Under the pieces are notes generated by a model. The model did no database searches, had not been told where the DNA came from, and was given only the letters and a program-made list of their open reading frames with translations. From the NCBI RefSeq assembly GCF_024505145.1, contig NZ_JANIAA010000002.1:1-64000 (forward strand): a stretch of DNA of 64,000 nucleotides. The letters are read 5' to 3'. Shown in pieces: positions 48,803-56,720 of this stretch (positions within the stretch are counted from its first letter, which is position 1; each line of letters begins with the position of its first letter). The stretch is from Streptomyces rugosispiralis (GTDB taxonomy: Bacteria > Actinomycetota > Actinomycetes > Streptomycetales > Streptomycetaceae). The position numbers and the translations under genes were made by a program.

Positions 48803-48827
48803 AACTACTCTTCGAACGTGAGTAGTT
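48803..48827. promoter_or_regulatory. AACTACTC-N9-GAGTAGTT inverted repeat
   Basis: Perfect 8-base arms flank TTCGAACGT between the FG-GAP stop and the GH5 start, 33 bases before the GH5 gene. It could be an operator for GH5 or a weak terminator of the upstream gene; there is no T-run. Confidence 0.45.
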
Positions 48828-48860
48828 GACGATCCCTCAGCTTTACTGGACGGTAGGTCC

Positions 48861-50807
48861 ATGCCGACTCATGAGACACGAGGGATACGGATCGGCCGCC
48901 CCCGACCGGGTCGCACCCGGCTGCTCGGGGTGGCCGTCCTGCTGCTGGCGGCGGCCGCGGCCCCGGGCACTCCGGCGGCCGCGGCCGAGGCGCCCTGGTT
49001 CGACGGCCGGGCGGCGGACCAGGTGACCGTGGACGGCACCCGGTTCGCCGACGGCCACGGCCGCGAGGTCGTGCTGCGCGGCTTCAACGTGTCCGGCGAG
49101 ACCAAACTGGAGGAGAACGGCGGGCTCCCGTTCGCCACCACCGCCGACGCGAGGAAGTCCGCCGCCGCCATGCGCCACCTGACCGGCGCCAACGCGGTGC
49201 GGTTCCTGCTCTCCTGGGCCCATGCCGAACCGGAGCCCGGCCAGATGGACACCGGCTATCTGGAGAAGGCCACCGCGCAGATGAAGGCGTTCCTCGACGC
49301 CGGAATCCGGGTCTTCCCCGACTTCCACCAGGACCTCTACTCCCGCCATCTCTTCGGCAAGGACAGCTGGTACAGCGGCGACGGCGCCCCGAAGTGGGTC
49401 ATCGACGCGGGCGGCTACCCCAAGGAGTCCTGCGGCATCTGCTTCCACTGGGGCCAGAACATCACCCAGAACCAGGCGGTCATGACCGCTACCCGCGACT
49501 TCTGGCGCAACCGCGCCCTGACCACCGGCGCGGGCACCGTCCACGTCCAGGACGCCTTCCTGGCCACCGCCGAGCGGACCATGACCTACTTCGCCCGCCA
49601 ACTCACCGACGACCAGTTCACCCGCGTGGTCGGCTTCGACCCGCTCAACGAGCCGTACGCGGGCGCGTACGACGACGGCCAGAACAGCCGCACCTGGGAG
49701 AAGAGCGTGCTGTGGCCGTTCTACGAGAAGTTCCGCGCCCGTATGGACGCCGCGGGCTGGCAGGACAAGCCCGCCTTCGTGGAGCCCAATATGTTCTGGA
49801 ACTCCAACCTGGACTTCCAGCGCCAGGAGGGCGGACTCCTCGACGCCGGAAAGCCCGGCCCCGACTACGTCTTCAACACCCACTACTACGACCAGAAGGC
49901 CATCTCCGGGATCTTCATGCCAGGCAAGGCGGCCGACGGCCAGTACGCGGGCGACTTCGGCGCCCTGCGCGACCGCTCCACCGCCCTCGGCCTGCCCGCC
50001 GTGCTGAGCGAATTCGGCCATCCGCTGGCCGGCTTCACCTCCGACAAGGCCCCCACCGTCGTCAAGGGCATGTATCAGGCGCTGGACTCCCGCCTCCCCG
50101 GCGCCACCTGGTGGACCCGGCCGGCCGCCTCCGGCGCCGTGCTCTCCTCCACCCAGTGGCAGTGGGACATCTACAACGGCCGTCACCACGAGGCCATGAA
50201 CGGCAACACCGGAAAGGTCCTCACCGAGGGCGACGCCTGGAACGACGAGGACCTCTCGGCCGTGCGTCTCGACGACTCCGGCAACGCCGCCCCGCGCCAG
50301 GACGCCCGGCTGCTCGACCGGATCTATCCGCGCGCCGTCGCGGGCCGCACCCTCGCCTTCACCTTCGAGGACCGCTCACGCGACGGCTCCACCACGCTCA
50401 GCTGGGACCGCGTCCCCGGCAGCCTGCCGAACGTCGCCAAGGTCACCGGCTCCGGCCGCTACGGCATGCTGGTGTGGCGGTCCGGCGGCGCCACCGACGC
50501 GCCCACCGAACTCCGGCTGCCCCGCGACTTCGACTCCGCCCGGACCACCGTCGTCTCCGATCTGGGCACCCTCACCGGCCCGCCCGCGTACACCGCACAC
50601 GGCCACACCGCCGATCACCCCGTCGCCACCGTGGCGGAGCCCGGCGACGGCGACGGGAACCGGCTGCTGCTCTCCGCCCCGGCCGACGAGTCCACCGGCA
50701 CCCTGCACTACGCGCTGATCGCCGACGGCACCGCCGCCCCCTCGGCGGAACAGCGCGCCGCCGCCCAGCGCGAACTCGCGCGATGGGCGGCGGACGCCGG
50801 TTTCTGA
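48861..50807 (+). CDS. Secreted GH5 glycosidase (endoglycoceramidase-like)
   Basis: A 648-residue exported enzyme with a Sec signal ending near residue 41 (PAAAA). The GH5 barrel (about 60-480) has RFLLSWAHAEPEPG, DFHQDLYSRHLFG, the acid/base Glu264 in DPLNEPYAG and the nucleophile Glu384 in LSEFGHP. The HQDLYS region is typical of the endoglycosylceramidase-like GH5 subfamilies. The last 160 residues form a beta-rich C-terminal domain. The substrate could be a glycolipid, a steryl glucoside or another beta-glucoside or galactoside. It ends 16 bases from the convergent aldo/keto reductase stop. Confidence 0.88.
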   Translation: MPTHETRGIRIGRPRPGRTRLLGVAVLLLAAAAAPGTPAAAAEAPWFDGRAADQVTVDGTRFADGHGREVVLRGFNVSGETKLEENGGLPFATTADARKSAAAMRHLTGANAVRFLLSWAHAEPEPGQMDTGYLEKATAQMKAFLDAGIRVFPDFHQDLYSRHLFGKDSWYSGDGAPKWVIDAGGYPKESCGICFHWGQNITQNQAVMTATRDFWRNRALTTGAGTVHVQDAFLATAERTMTYFARQLTDDQFTRVVGFDPLNEPYAGAYDDGQNSRTWEKSVLWPFYEKFRARMDAAGWQDKPAFVEPNMFWNSNLDFQRQEGGLLDAGKPGPDYVFNTHYYDQKAISGIFMPGKAADGQYAGDFGALRDRSTALGLPAVLSEFGHPLAGFTSDKAPTVVKGMYQALDSRLPGATWWTRPAASGAVLSSTQWQWDIYNGRHHEAMNGNTGKVLTEGDAWNDEDLSAVRLDDSGNAAPRQDARLLDRIYPRAVAGRTLAFTFEDRSRDGSTTLSWDRVPGSLPNVAKVTGSGRYGMLVWRSGGATDAPTELRLPRDFDSARTTVVSDLGTLTGPPAYTAHGHTADHPVATVAEPGDGDGNRLLLSAPADESTGTLHYALIADGTAAPSAEQRAAAQRELARWAADAGF

Positions 50808-50823
50808 GCCCCGCGTGCCACCG

Positions 50824-51807
50824 TTACCAGCGATGGTGCACCTGGGCCCGGATCCGCCGGTCGTACAGATCGCCGACGGCCTCCAGCGTGGCGTCCGGCA
50901 GCGGGGGCAGTTCCGCCGCGGCCGCGTTCGCCCGAGCCTGCTCGGGCGAACGCGCCCCCGGGATGACCGAGGTCACGCCCGGCTGCTGGACGATCCACCG
51001 CAGCGCCGTCTGCGCGGGGGTGGCCCCCCGCGGGGCCAGCTCGGCGAACTCCACCGCCGCCTCGACGCCCGCTTCGAAGCCCACGCCCGAGAACGTCTCG
51101 CCCTGGTCGAACATCTCGCCGTGCCGGTTGAAGGTGCGGTGGTCGTTCTCGGCGAAGACGGTGTCCTTGGTGTACTTCCCCGACAGCAGACCGGACGCCA
51201 GCGGCACCCGCGCGATGATCCCCACACCGGCCTCCCGCGCCGCCGGCACCACCTCCTCCAGCGGCTTGAGCCGGAACGGGTTGAGGATGATCTGCACACT
51301 CGCCGTACCCGGACGCGCGATCGCCGCCAGCGCCTCCGCACACGTCTCGACGCTCACCCCGTACGCCGCCACCCGCTCCTCGGCCACCAGCGTGTCCAGC
51401 GCGTCGAAGACCGCGGCCGAGGAGTGCACCGAGGACGGCGGGCAGTGCAGCTGGACCAGATCCAGGGTGTCCACGCCCAGATTGGCCCGCGAACGGTCCG
51501 TCCACGCGCGGAAGTTGTCCAGGGTGTAGTTCTCCGCGAGCTGCGGCAGCCGCCGCCCCATCTTGGTCGCCACGAAGATCCCGGCGTCCGGGCGCTCCCG
51601 GAGGTACCGCCCGATGAGCCGCTCGCTGCGCCCGTCCCCGTACACATCGGCGGTGTCGAAGAACGTCACGCCCGCGTCGACGGCCGTATCCAGTACGGTC
51701 AGGGCGTCGTTCTCGCCGACCTCGCCCCAGTCCGCGCCCAGCTGCCAGGTGCCCAGGCCCACGACCGAGACCTTCCGGCCGAGCCGGCCGAACTCACGCT
51801 GCTCCAT
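50824..51807 (-). CDS. Aldo/keto reductase
   Basis: A 327-residue aldo/keto reductase with the tetrad Asp51, Tyr56, Lys82 and His121, and the C-terminal coenzyme motif VIPGARSPEQARANAAA. The substrate is not readable. On the minus strand it lies directly downstream of the remnant of an enolase-superfamily sugar-acid dehydratase, so it may once have been part of a sugar-oxidation operon. Confidence 0.9.
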   Translation of the reverse strand: MEQREFGRLGRKVSVVGLGTWQLGADWGEVGENDALTVLDTAVDAGVTFFDTADVYGDGRSERLIGRYLRERPDAGIFVATKMGRRLPQLAENYTLDNFRAWTDRSRANLGVDTLDLVQLHCPPSSVHSSAAVFDALDTLVAEERVAAYGVSVETCAEALAAIARPGTASVQIILNPFRLKPLEEVVPAAREAGVGIIARVPLASGLLSGKYTKDTVFAENDHRTFNRHGEMFDQGETFSGVGFEAGVEAAVEFAELAPRGATPAQTALRWIVQQPGVTSVIPGARSPEQARANAAAAELPPLPDATLEAVGDLYDRRIRAQVHHRW

Positions 51808-51852
51808 GCTCCCTCTTCTCCCTCACGGCGACGCGGCTCACCGTACCTCCGT

Positions 51853-52089
51853 TCACCAGTCGTGCACTGTGCCGTCCGCCAGCCGGTTCACCGGCAGATA
51901 CGCGGGCTGGTACGGGAACCGCCCGGCGGCCTCCGTGTCCAGCTCGACGCCCAGGCCCGGGGCGTCGGAATGGGCGCGGATGGAGTCGAGCAGTTCGGGG
52001 ACGTCCCGGCCGGAGGCGTGCCCGTAGGCCAGCGCCGGAGGCGACGGCCCCTCGCGAACCCACTTCGCGCGCGGGTAACGTGGCGGCAT
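51853..52089 (-). pseudogene. Collapsed ManD/RspA-like (enolase superfamily) dehydratase
   Basis: About 78 codons remain. They join two separated parts of a sugar-acid dehydratase: [20 protein letters not shown], which in full proteins lies around residue 110-140, runs directly into [20 protein letters not shown] and the terminal [14 protein letters not shown]. The catalytic barrel between them and the N-terminus are missing. This is what an in-frame internal deletion plus 5' loss would leave. It ends 45 bases before the aldo/keto reductase start. Confidence 0.7.
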
Positions 52090-52178
52090 GCTTTGACACC
52101 CGCCCCGCCCCCGGGGCCCACCGGGACACCTCCTTCGCATCGCCCGCACGTCATCAGGTACCGAAGGAGGCATCCGCC

Positions 52179-53153
52179 ATGACCACCCTCACCATCGCAC
52201 TGCTCCAACTCACCCCGCCCGGCCCCGATCTGGCCGTGAACCTCGCCCTCGGCGAGGCGGCCTGCCGGCGGGCGCGGGCGCTCGGCGCCGACATCGCGCT
52301 CTTCCCCGAGATGTGGAGCAACGGCTACAGCTGCGCCGTCCCCGAAGGCTCCGCCCGCGGTGACGTCTACCGCCATCCGTCGCTGAGGGACGGCGCCCGC
52401 ACCCCGGCGGAGCCGTGGCCCGAATCCGTCTGGCTCGGCGAGCCCATCACCCGCGACTCGCCCTTCGTCACCCGCTTCCGCGAGCTGGCCGCCGAACTCG
52501 AGATGGCCATCGCGCTCACCTATCTGGAGCGCTGGGACGGACCGCCGCGCAACACCCTCTCCCTCATCGACCGGCACGGCCGCCTGGTGCTGACCTACGC
52601 CAAGGTGCACACCTGCGCCTTCGACCTGCCCGAGGCCGGTCTGACCCCGGGGGAGGGGTTCGAGGTGTGCGCCCTGGACACGGCGGTGGGCGAGGTGATG
52701 ACCGGGGCGATGATCTGTTACGACCGGGAGTTCCCGGAGAGCGCCCGCGCCCTGATGCTCGCCGGGGCGGAGATCGTCCTCACCCCGAACGCCTGTGATC
52801 TGGAGATCAACCGGCTCTCCCAGTTCCGCTCCCGCGCCGTGGAGAACATGACCGGCATGGCCATGGCCAACTACGCCGGTCCCGGCTGGGGTCACTCCGT
52901 GGCCCACGACGGCATCGCCTTCGCGGGCGGGCGGTCGCGGGACACCCTGGTGGTCGAGGCGGGCGAGGCCGAGGGGGTCTATCCGGCGGTCTTCGACCTC
53001 GACGCGCTGCGCGACAACCGGCGCCGGGAGGCCTGGGGAGACGCCTTCCGCCGCCCCGCCGCGTACCGGAGCCTGCTGGACCGGGAGGTGCGCGAGCCGT
53101 TCATCAGGGTGGGTCCCGACGGCGCTCCCGTCCCCGGCCGCAGCCGTTCCTGA
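52179..53153 (+). CDS. Carbon-nitrogen hydrolase (nitrilase superfamily)
   Basis: A 324-residue cytosolic amidase-type hydrolase. The Glu-Lys-Cys triad is Glu44 (FPEMW), Lys142 (YAKVH) and Cys180 ([12 protein letters not shown]). Other family marks are LTPNACDLE and the substrate-side MANYAGPG. The length is normal. The ATG at 52179 has GAAGGAGG eight bases upstream. The amide substrate cannot be read. It starts 89 bases from the dehydratase remnant on the other strand and has no obvious operon partner. Confidence 0.92.
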   Translation: MTTLTIALLQLTPPGPDLAVNLALGEAACRRARALGADIALFPEMWSNGYSCAVPEGSARGDVYRHPSLRDGARTPAEPWPESVWLGEPITRDSPFVTRFRELAAELEMAIALTYLERWDGPPRNTLSLIDRHGRLVLTYAKVHTCAFDLPEAGLTPGEGFEVCALDTAVGEVMTGAMICYDREFPESARALMLAGAEIVLTPNACDLEINRLSQFRSRAVENMTGMAMANYAGPGWGHSVAHDGIAFAGGRSRDTLVVEAGEAEGVYPAVFDLDALRDNRRREAWGDAFRRPAAYRSLLDREVREPFIRVGPDGAPVPGRSRS

Positions 53154-53206
53154 TGGCTGGAAAGATTTGTCAAGTACCTACAAAAACATGATCTGAGCTG
53201 CGGCGA

Positions 53207-53235
53207 TTGCTGACGGGGTACCTCGTGAGTAGGGT
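53207..53235 (+). promoter_or_regulatory. Vegetative-type promoter of the toxin-antitoxin pair
   Basis: TTGCTG (53207-53212), 17 bases, then TAGGGT (53230-53235) fits a housekeeping sigma promoter. Only six bases separate the -10 box from the antitoxin ATG, and no ribosome binding site fits between, so the message is predicted to be leaderless. Confidence 0.6.
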
Positions 53236-53241
53236 GTCCTC

Positions 53242-53481
53242 ATGTCAGCACTCAACGTGGAATTCAGCGATCGGGAACTGGAGGACCTCCGTCAGATCGC
53301 CAAGGAGCGCGGTACCACCATGAAGGCCCTCGTCCGCGAGGCGACCGTGGCCGACATCGCGCGTCACCGCGCTCTGCAGGAGGGTGCCGAGGTCTTCCGG
53401 CGGTTCTTCGCGGACAACGCCGACGCCTTCGCGGACGCGTTCCCCGACGATGAGCACCGCCAGCCCGGGCAGGCCGCCTGA
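53242..53481 (+). CDS. Putative antitoxin, ribbon-helix-helix type
   Basis: A 79-residue protein. The first 45 residues (VEFSDRELEDLRQIAKERGTT, in part, then MKALVREATVADIARH) fit a short beta strand followed by two helices, the ribbon-helix-helix DNA-binding fold. The C-terminal part is an amphipathic helix with an acidic tail (FFADNADAFADAFPDDEH) able to cover a toxin. It is followed after two bases by the Fic-like gene, the usual antitoxin-first order. Confidence 0.75.
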   Translation: MSALNVEFSDRELEDLRQIAKERGTTMKALVREATVADIARHRALQEGAEVFRRFFADNADAFADAFPDDEHRQPGQAA

Positions 53482-53483
53482 CC

Positions 53484-53861
53484 ATGGCCCCGCTGCTGCA
53501 TATCGACGTCCCCTGGCTGCTGCAGCGCCATGAGGAGGTCATGCCGGAACAGCCGGCCATCTCGGACTTCTCGGGTCTGGTCGCGGCCGTGGCCCGCCAC
53601 CGCGTCGACCCGCCGCGCCTGGGTGTCGATCCCGACCCGGCGTGGCGGGCCGCGGCCCTGCTGCACACCATCGCGCTGCTCAGGCCGCTTCCGGCGAGCA
53701 ACGCGCGGTTCGCCGCCGCGACCGCGGTCGCCTATATGCACGCTTCCGGCGAGGGCATCGACCCGCCGTACGGGGCGCTGATCGACCTGGTCCGCGACAT
53801 CCTCTCGGGGAAGTCCGACGCCTTCGACGCGGCCAGCCACATCCGCTCCTGGCGGATCTGA
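53484..53861 (+). CDS. Fic/Doc-like putative toxin with degenerate active site
   Basis: A 125-residue all-helical protein. The segment RPLPASNARFAAATAVAYM aligns with the Doc active-site motif HPFxDGNKRTA, but the catalytic His is Arg, the DG is AS and the Lys is Ala, while Asn and the final Arg remain. The preceding WRAAALLHTIALL and the following SGEGID fit the Fic core. It lies two bases after the antitoxin. It may be a non-AMPylating toxin, a phosphorylating variant or an inactive relic. Confidence 0.6.
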   Translation: MAPLLHIDVPWLLQRHEEVMPEQPAISDFSGLVAAVARHRVDPPRLGVDPDPAWRAAALLHTIALLRPLPASNARFAAATAVAYMHASGEGIDPPYGALIDLVRDILSGKSDAFDAASHIRSWRI

Positions 53862-53879
53862 GCGGGGACGGGCGGGGAC

Positions 53880-53905
53880 GGGCGGGGCCCGCCGGGGCCC
53901 CGCCC
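53880..53905. terminator. Hairpin between convergent toxin and MFS genes
   Basis: GGGCGGGGCCC and its exact complement form an 11-bp stem around GCCG, midway in the 49-base gap between the toxin stop and the MFS stop. Confidence 0.6.
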
Positions 53906-53910
53906 CGGCG

Positions 53911-55182
53911 TCAGCCCGCCGAGCCGAACTCCTCGGCCAGCGCCTGCTTCTCCAGCGTCTCGTGCCGCTCCTCGGCCGGGGTGTGTCCGGCCGCCTCCGC
54001 CGCCTGCACGCGCTCGGCCTCGGCGAGCAGCGAGTGCCCGGTGGCCAGGACGCCGATGCCCAGCGCGACCGCCGCCGCCCCGATGTAGAAGGGCAGATGC
54101 ACCCCGCTGTGCTCGGCGATCTTGCCCGCCGCGTACGGGGCCAGACCGCCGCCGATGAAGCGGACGAAACCGTAGGAGGCGGAGGCGACGGGCCGTTCGA
54201 CGGGGGCGACGGTCATCACCGCCTGGGTGGTGATGGTGTTGTTGATCCCGATGAAGGCGCCGGCCACGATCACCGCCACGATCAGCGTCGCCTTGGAGTC
54301 GGTGAACAGGCCGATGACGAGGATGTCGAGCGCGAACAGCGCCAGATTCAGATACAGCGAGCGGGCTATGCCGAGCCGCGCCTGCAGCCAGGGGGCGCCG
54401 AAGACCGAGAAGACGGCGACGAGCACACCCCAGCCGGTGAAGACATAGCCGAGCTCATGGGTGCCCAGGTCCATCGGGAACGGGGCGTAGCCCAGCACCG
54501 TGAAGAAGCCCCAGTTGTAGCAGAGCGCGGTCAGCCCCATGATGAGCAGCCCGCGGTGGCGCAGCGCCTTGATCGGGTCGGCGATCGAGGCCCGGCGCGC
54601 CGGGGTCGGGGTGGGCTGGACCAGCACGATGGTCGCGATCAGCGCGATGGCCATCAGGACCGCGACGCCGAAGAACGGCCCGCGCCAGCTGATCGCGCCG
54701 AGCTCACCGCCCAGCAGCGGCCCGATCGCGATGCCGATGCCCAGCGCGGTCTCGTAGAGGATGATCGCGCCGGCGAAGCCACCGCTGGCCGAGCCCACGA
54801 TGACGGCCAGCGAGGTGGCGATGAAGAGGGCGTTGCCCAGCCCCCACCCGGCGCGGAAGCCGACGATCCCGTCGATGCTGCCGGACGCCCCGGCCGCCGC
54901 GCTGAAGAGCACGATGAGCACCAGCCCGGCCACCAGGGTGCGCTTGGCGCCGATACGGCTGGAGACGAACCCGGTGACCAGCATGGCGACCGCGGTGACC
55001 ACCAGATAGCTGGTGAACAGCAGCGACACCTGGCTCGGCGTGGCATGGAGCTTGGCGGAGAGGGAGGGCAGGATCGGATCCACGAGGCCGATGCCCATGA
55101 AGGAGATCACACAGGCGAAGGCGACCGCCCATACGGCCTTCGGCTGCTTGAAGGGGTTGGGGGCGCTGGGATGAGCGGACAA
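53911..55182 (-). CDS. MFS drug-efflux-type transporter
   Basis: A 423-residue major facilitator with about 12 membrane segments. The first loop carries the MFS motif VSSRIGAKRTLVAG, and GIGIAIGPLLGG is the antiporter-type motif C. The C-terminus is a hydrophilic Glu/Ala tail. The start appears to be TTG at 55182, with GGAG six bases upstream. It is directly downstream of the MarR gene (71-base gap), so MarR-controlled export of a toxic small molecule is likely. Confidence 0.9.
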   Translation of the reverse strand: MSAHPSAPNPFKQPKAVWAVAFACVISFMGIGLVDPILPSLSAKLHATPSQVSLLFTSYLVVTAVAMLVTGFVSSRIGAKRTLVAGLVLIVLFSAAAGASGSIDGIVGFRAGWGLGNALFIATSLAVIVGSASGGFAGAIILYETALGIGIAIGPLLGGELGAISWRGPFFGVAVLMAIALIATIVLVQPTPTPARRASIADPIKALRHRGLLIMGLTALCYNWGFFTVLGYAPFPMDLGTHELGYVFTGWGVLVAVFSVFGAPWLQARLGIARSLYLNLALFALDILVIGLFTDSKATLIVAVIVAGAFIGINNTITTQAVMTVAPVERPVASASYGFVRFIGGGLAPYAAGKIAEHSGVHLPFYIGAAAVALGIGVLATGHSLLAEAERVQAAEAAGHTPAEERHETLEKQALAEEFGSAG

Positions 55183-55253
55183 GAGATGCTCCGTCGTTCA
55201 GGGCCCGAGCCGTGACGACATGGCGAGCCGTGGCGCGGCAGGGTGCCGGTTGA

Positions 55254-55763
55254 TCAGGAAGCGGTGCTCCCCGGGGACGGGGACCTCCGCGCCCGTGCCG
55301 CGTTCTCGACCAGCCGCTGGAAGGCGGGGGTGGCGGCGCGGACGGCGGTGGCGAGTGCCTGTTGATCCTCGGGGGAGAGGGTGGCCAGCAGTTCGGCGAG
55401 CCGGTCGGTACGGCCGCGGCGCCGCTCGGCGAGCAGTTCCCGCCCGGCGTCGGTGATCGCCACCAGCACCACCCGCCCGTCGTGCGGATCGTCGACCCGG
55501 GTCACCAGACCCTGCCGCTCCAGCCGCTGGATCAGCTGGGTCATCGAGGGCTGGGTGACGCCCTCGTCGGCGGCCAGGGCCGTGAGGCGGGACGGGCCCT
55601 CCCGGCTGAGCCGGCCGAGGGTCGAGGCCGCGGTGAAGCTGATGTCCCGGTTGGTCAGATGGCGCACCGCGAGGAACGCCAGCTGCTCCAGCGCCTCCGC
55701 GACCTCCTCGCGGGTGGCGGGGGCGTCGGAGTCCCGGGCACCGGACTGCTGCGTGTATTCCAC
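55254..55763 (-). CDS. MarR-family regulator
   Basis: A 169-residue winged-helix regulator. The core SRLTALAADEGVTQPSMTQLIQRLERQGLV (in part) followed by the wing DPHDGRVVLVAITDAG is typical MarR. It is encoded on the same strand just before the MFS exporter and probably represses both. GTG at 55763 lies 16 bases from the palindrome at 55780 and has a TATAAA-like box nearly adjacent, so this message may also be leaderless or very short-leadered. Confidence 0.92.
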   Translation of the reverse strand: MEYTQQSGARDSDAPATREEVAEALEQLAFLAVRHLTNRDISFTAASTLGRLSREGPSRLTALAADEGVTQPSMTQLIQRLERQGLVTRVDDPHDGRVVLVAITDAGRELLAERRRGRTDRLAELLATLSPEDQQALATAVRAATPAFQRLVENAARARRSPSPGSTAS

Positions 55764-55779
55764 ATCTAGTTTTATATCA

Positions 55780-55795
55780 TGCCTCTATATAGGCA
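55780..55795. promoter_or_regulatory. MarR operator candidate
   Basis: TGCCT and AGGCA flank CTATAT in an AT-rich patch immediately upstream of the MarR start. The location over the promoter fits autorepression. Confidence 0.55.
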
Positions 55796-55844
55796 GGCTA
55801 TGCAGATGGTCACGGGTCTCGGCCGGCACCCGCGGGAATACCGC

Positions 55845-56510
55845 TCAGCGGAAGGTGCTGGTGTGGCCGAGGGAGTAGCGGCCGGGCTGGGGGTGGACCG
55901 CGAGCCCGTGCGGGCCGCCGCCGACCGGGATCCGGGCGCGCAGCCGGCCGGTGCGGGTGTCGATCGCGTAGACCTCGGCGTTGTAGCGGCCCGAGAGCCA
56001 CAGCACCTTGCCGTCGGTGGACACCCCGCCCATGTCGGGGCTGCCGCCACCGGGGAGCCGCCACCGCCGCACCAGCTTGCCGGTCTTGAAGGACAGCAGG
56101 TGTCGCCGTTGAGCACCCACAGGCCGTTCGCCACCATGTCGGCGATGTACCAGGTCTTGCCGTTGGGCGAGATCTTGACGTCCTGTGGCATCGCCCCGGC
56201 GATCGGCAATCGCTCCTTGGCGCCCACCTTCTTCTTCGCCGTGTCCACCTTCAGCAGCTCACCGGAGAACTCGCACGAGACGATGAAGTAGCGCCCGTCC
56301 GGTGAGAAGTCCGCGTGGTTGACGCCGTGGCAGTCCACCGGGACCGACTTGACCACCTTCATGGTGTGCGCGTCCCGGAAGACCAGCGCCCGGTCCATGG
56401 AGGCCATCACCACGGCGTACTTCCCGTCCGGGTGAAGTAGAGGTTGTACGGGTCGCGGACGTCCACCGGGCGGCCCACCCGGCCGTTGGCGGGGCCACGG
56501 CCTCACCCTG
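55845..56510 (-). pseudogene. Frameshifted YVTN-type beta-propeller gene
   Basis: Three consecutive frames together encode a YVTN/cytochrome-D1-like propeller: GRPVDVRDPYNLYFT, then DGKYAVVMASMDRALVF through ISPNGKTWYIADMV and GLWVLNGD, then HLLSFKTGKLVRRWRLPGG through VPVGGGPHGLAVHPQPGRYS-like sequence (PVGGGPHGLAVHPQPG). Frame changes lie near 56437 and 56105, and each is explained by one missing C. The N-terminus is also lacking: an in-frame stop precedes the first fragment. Either the gene is dead or two single-base sequence errors are present. Confidence 0.75.
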
Positions 56511-56653
56511 GCACCGCCCCCGGCCCCCGGCATCCGCCGGCGACCAAGCGGGGGAGCGGCGTATCGCCCTCGGCCGAAGCGGCCGGGGCGGACGGGGGCG
56601 TAGGATCGCGGCCGGCACCGGGGGAGGGCCCCTGGGGCTTCACGGCTTCACTC

Positions 56654-56701
56654 ATGGCCTCATGGCCTCATGGCCTCACGGGCTCATGGCCTCACGGCCT
56701 C
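56654..56701. repeat. Six-unit octamer tandem repeat
   Basis: ATGGCCTC is repeated with period eight (ATGGCCTC x3, ACGGGCTC, ATGGCCTC, ACGGCCTC). The array ends five bases before the AGGGGG ribosome binding region of the oxidoreductase at 56721. Several units contain ATG. Confidence 0.75.
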
Positions 56702-56720
56702 ATACGGAGGGGGACGGACA

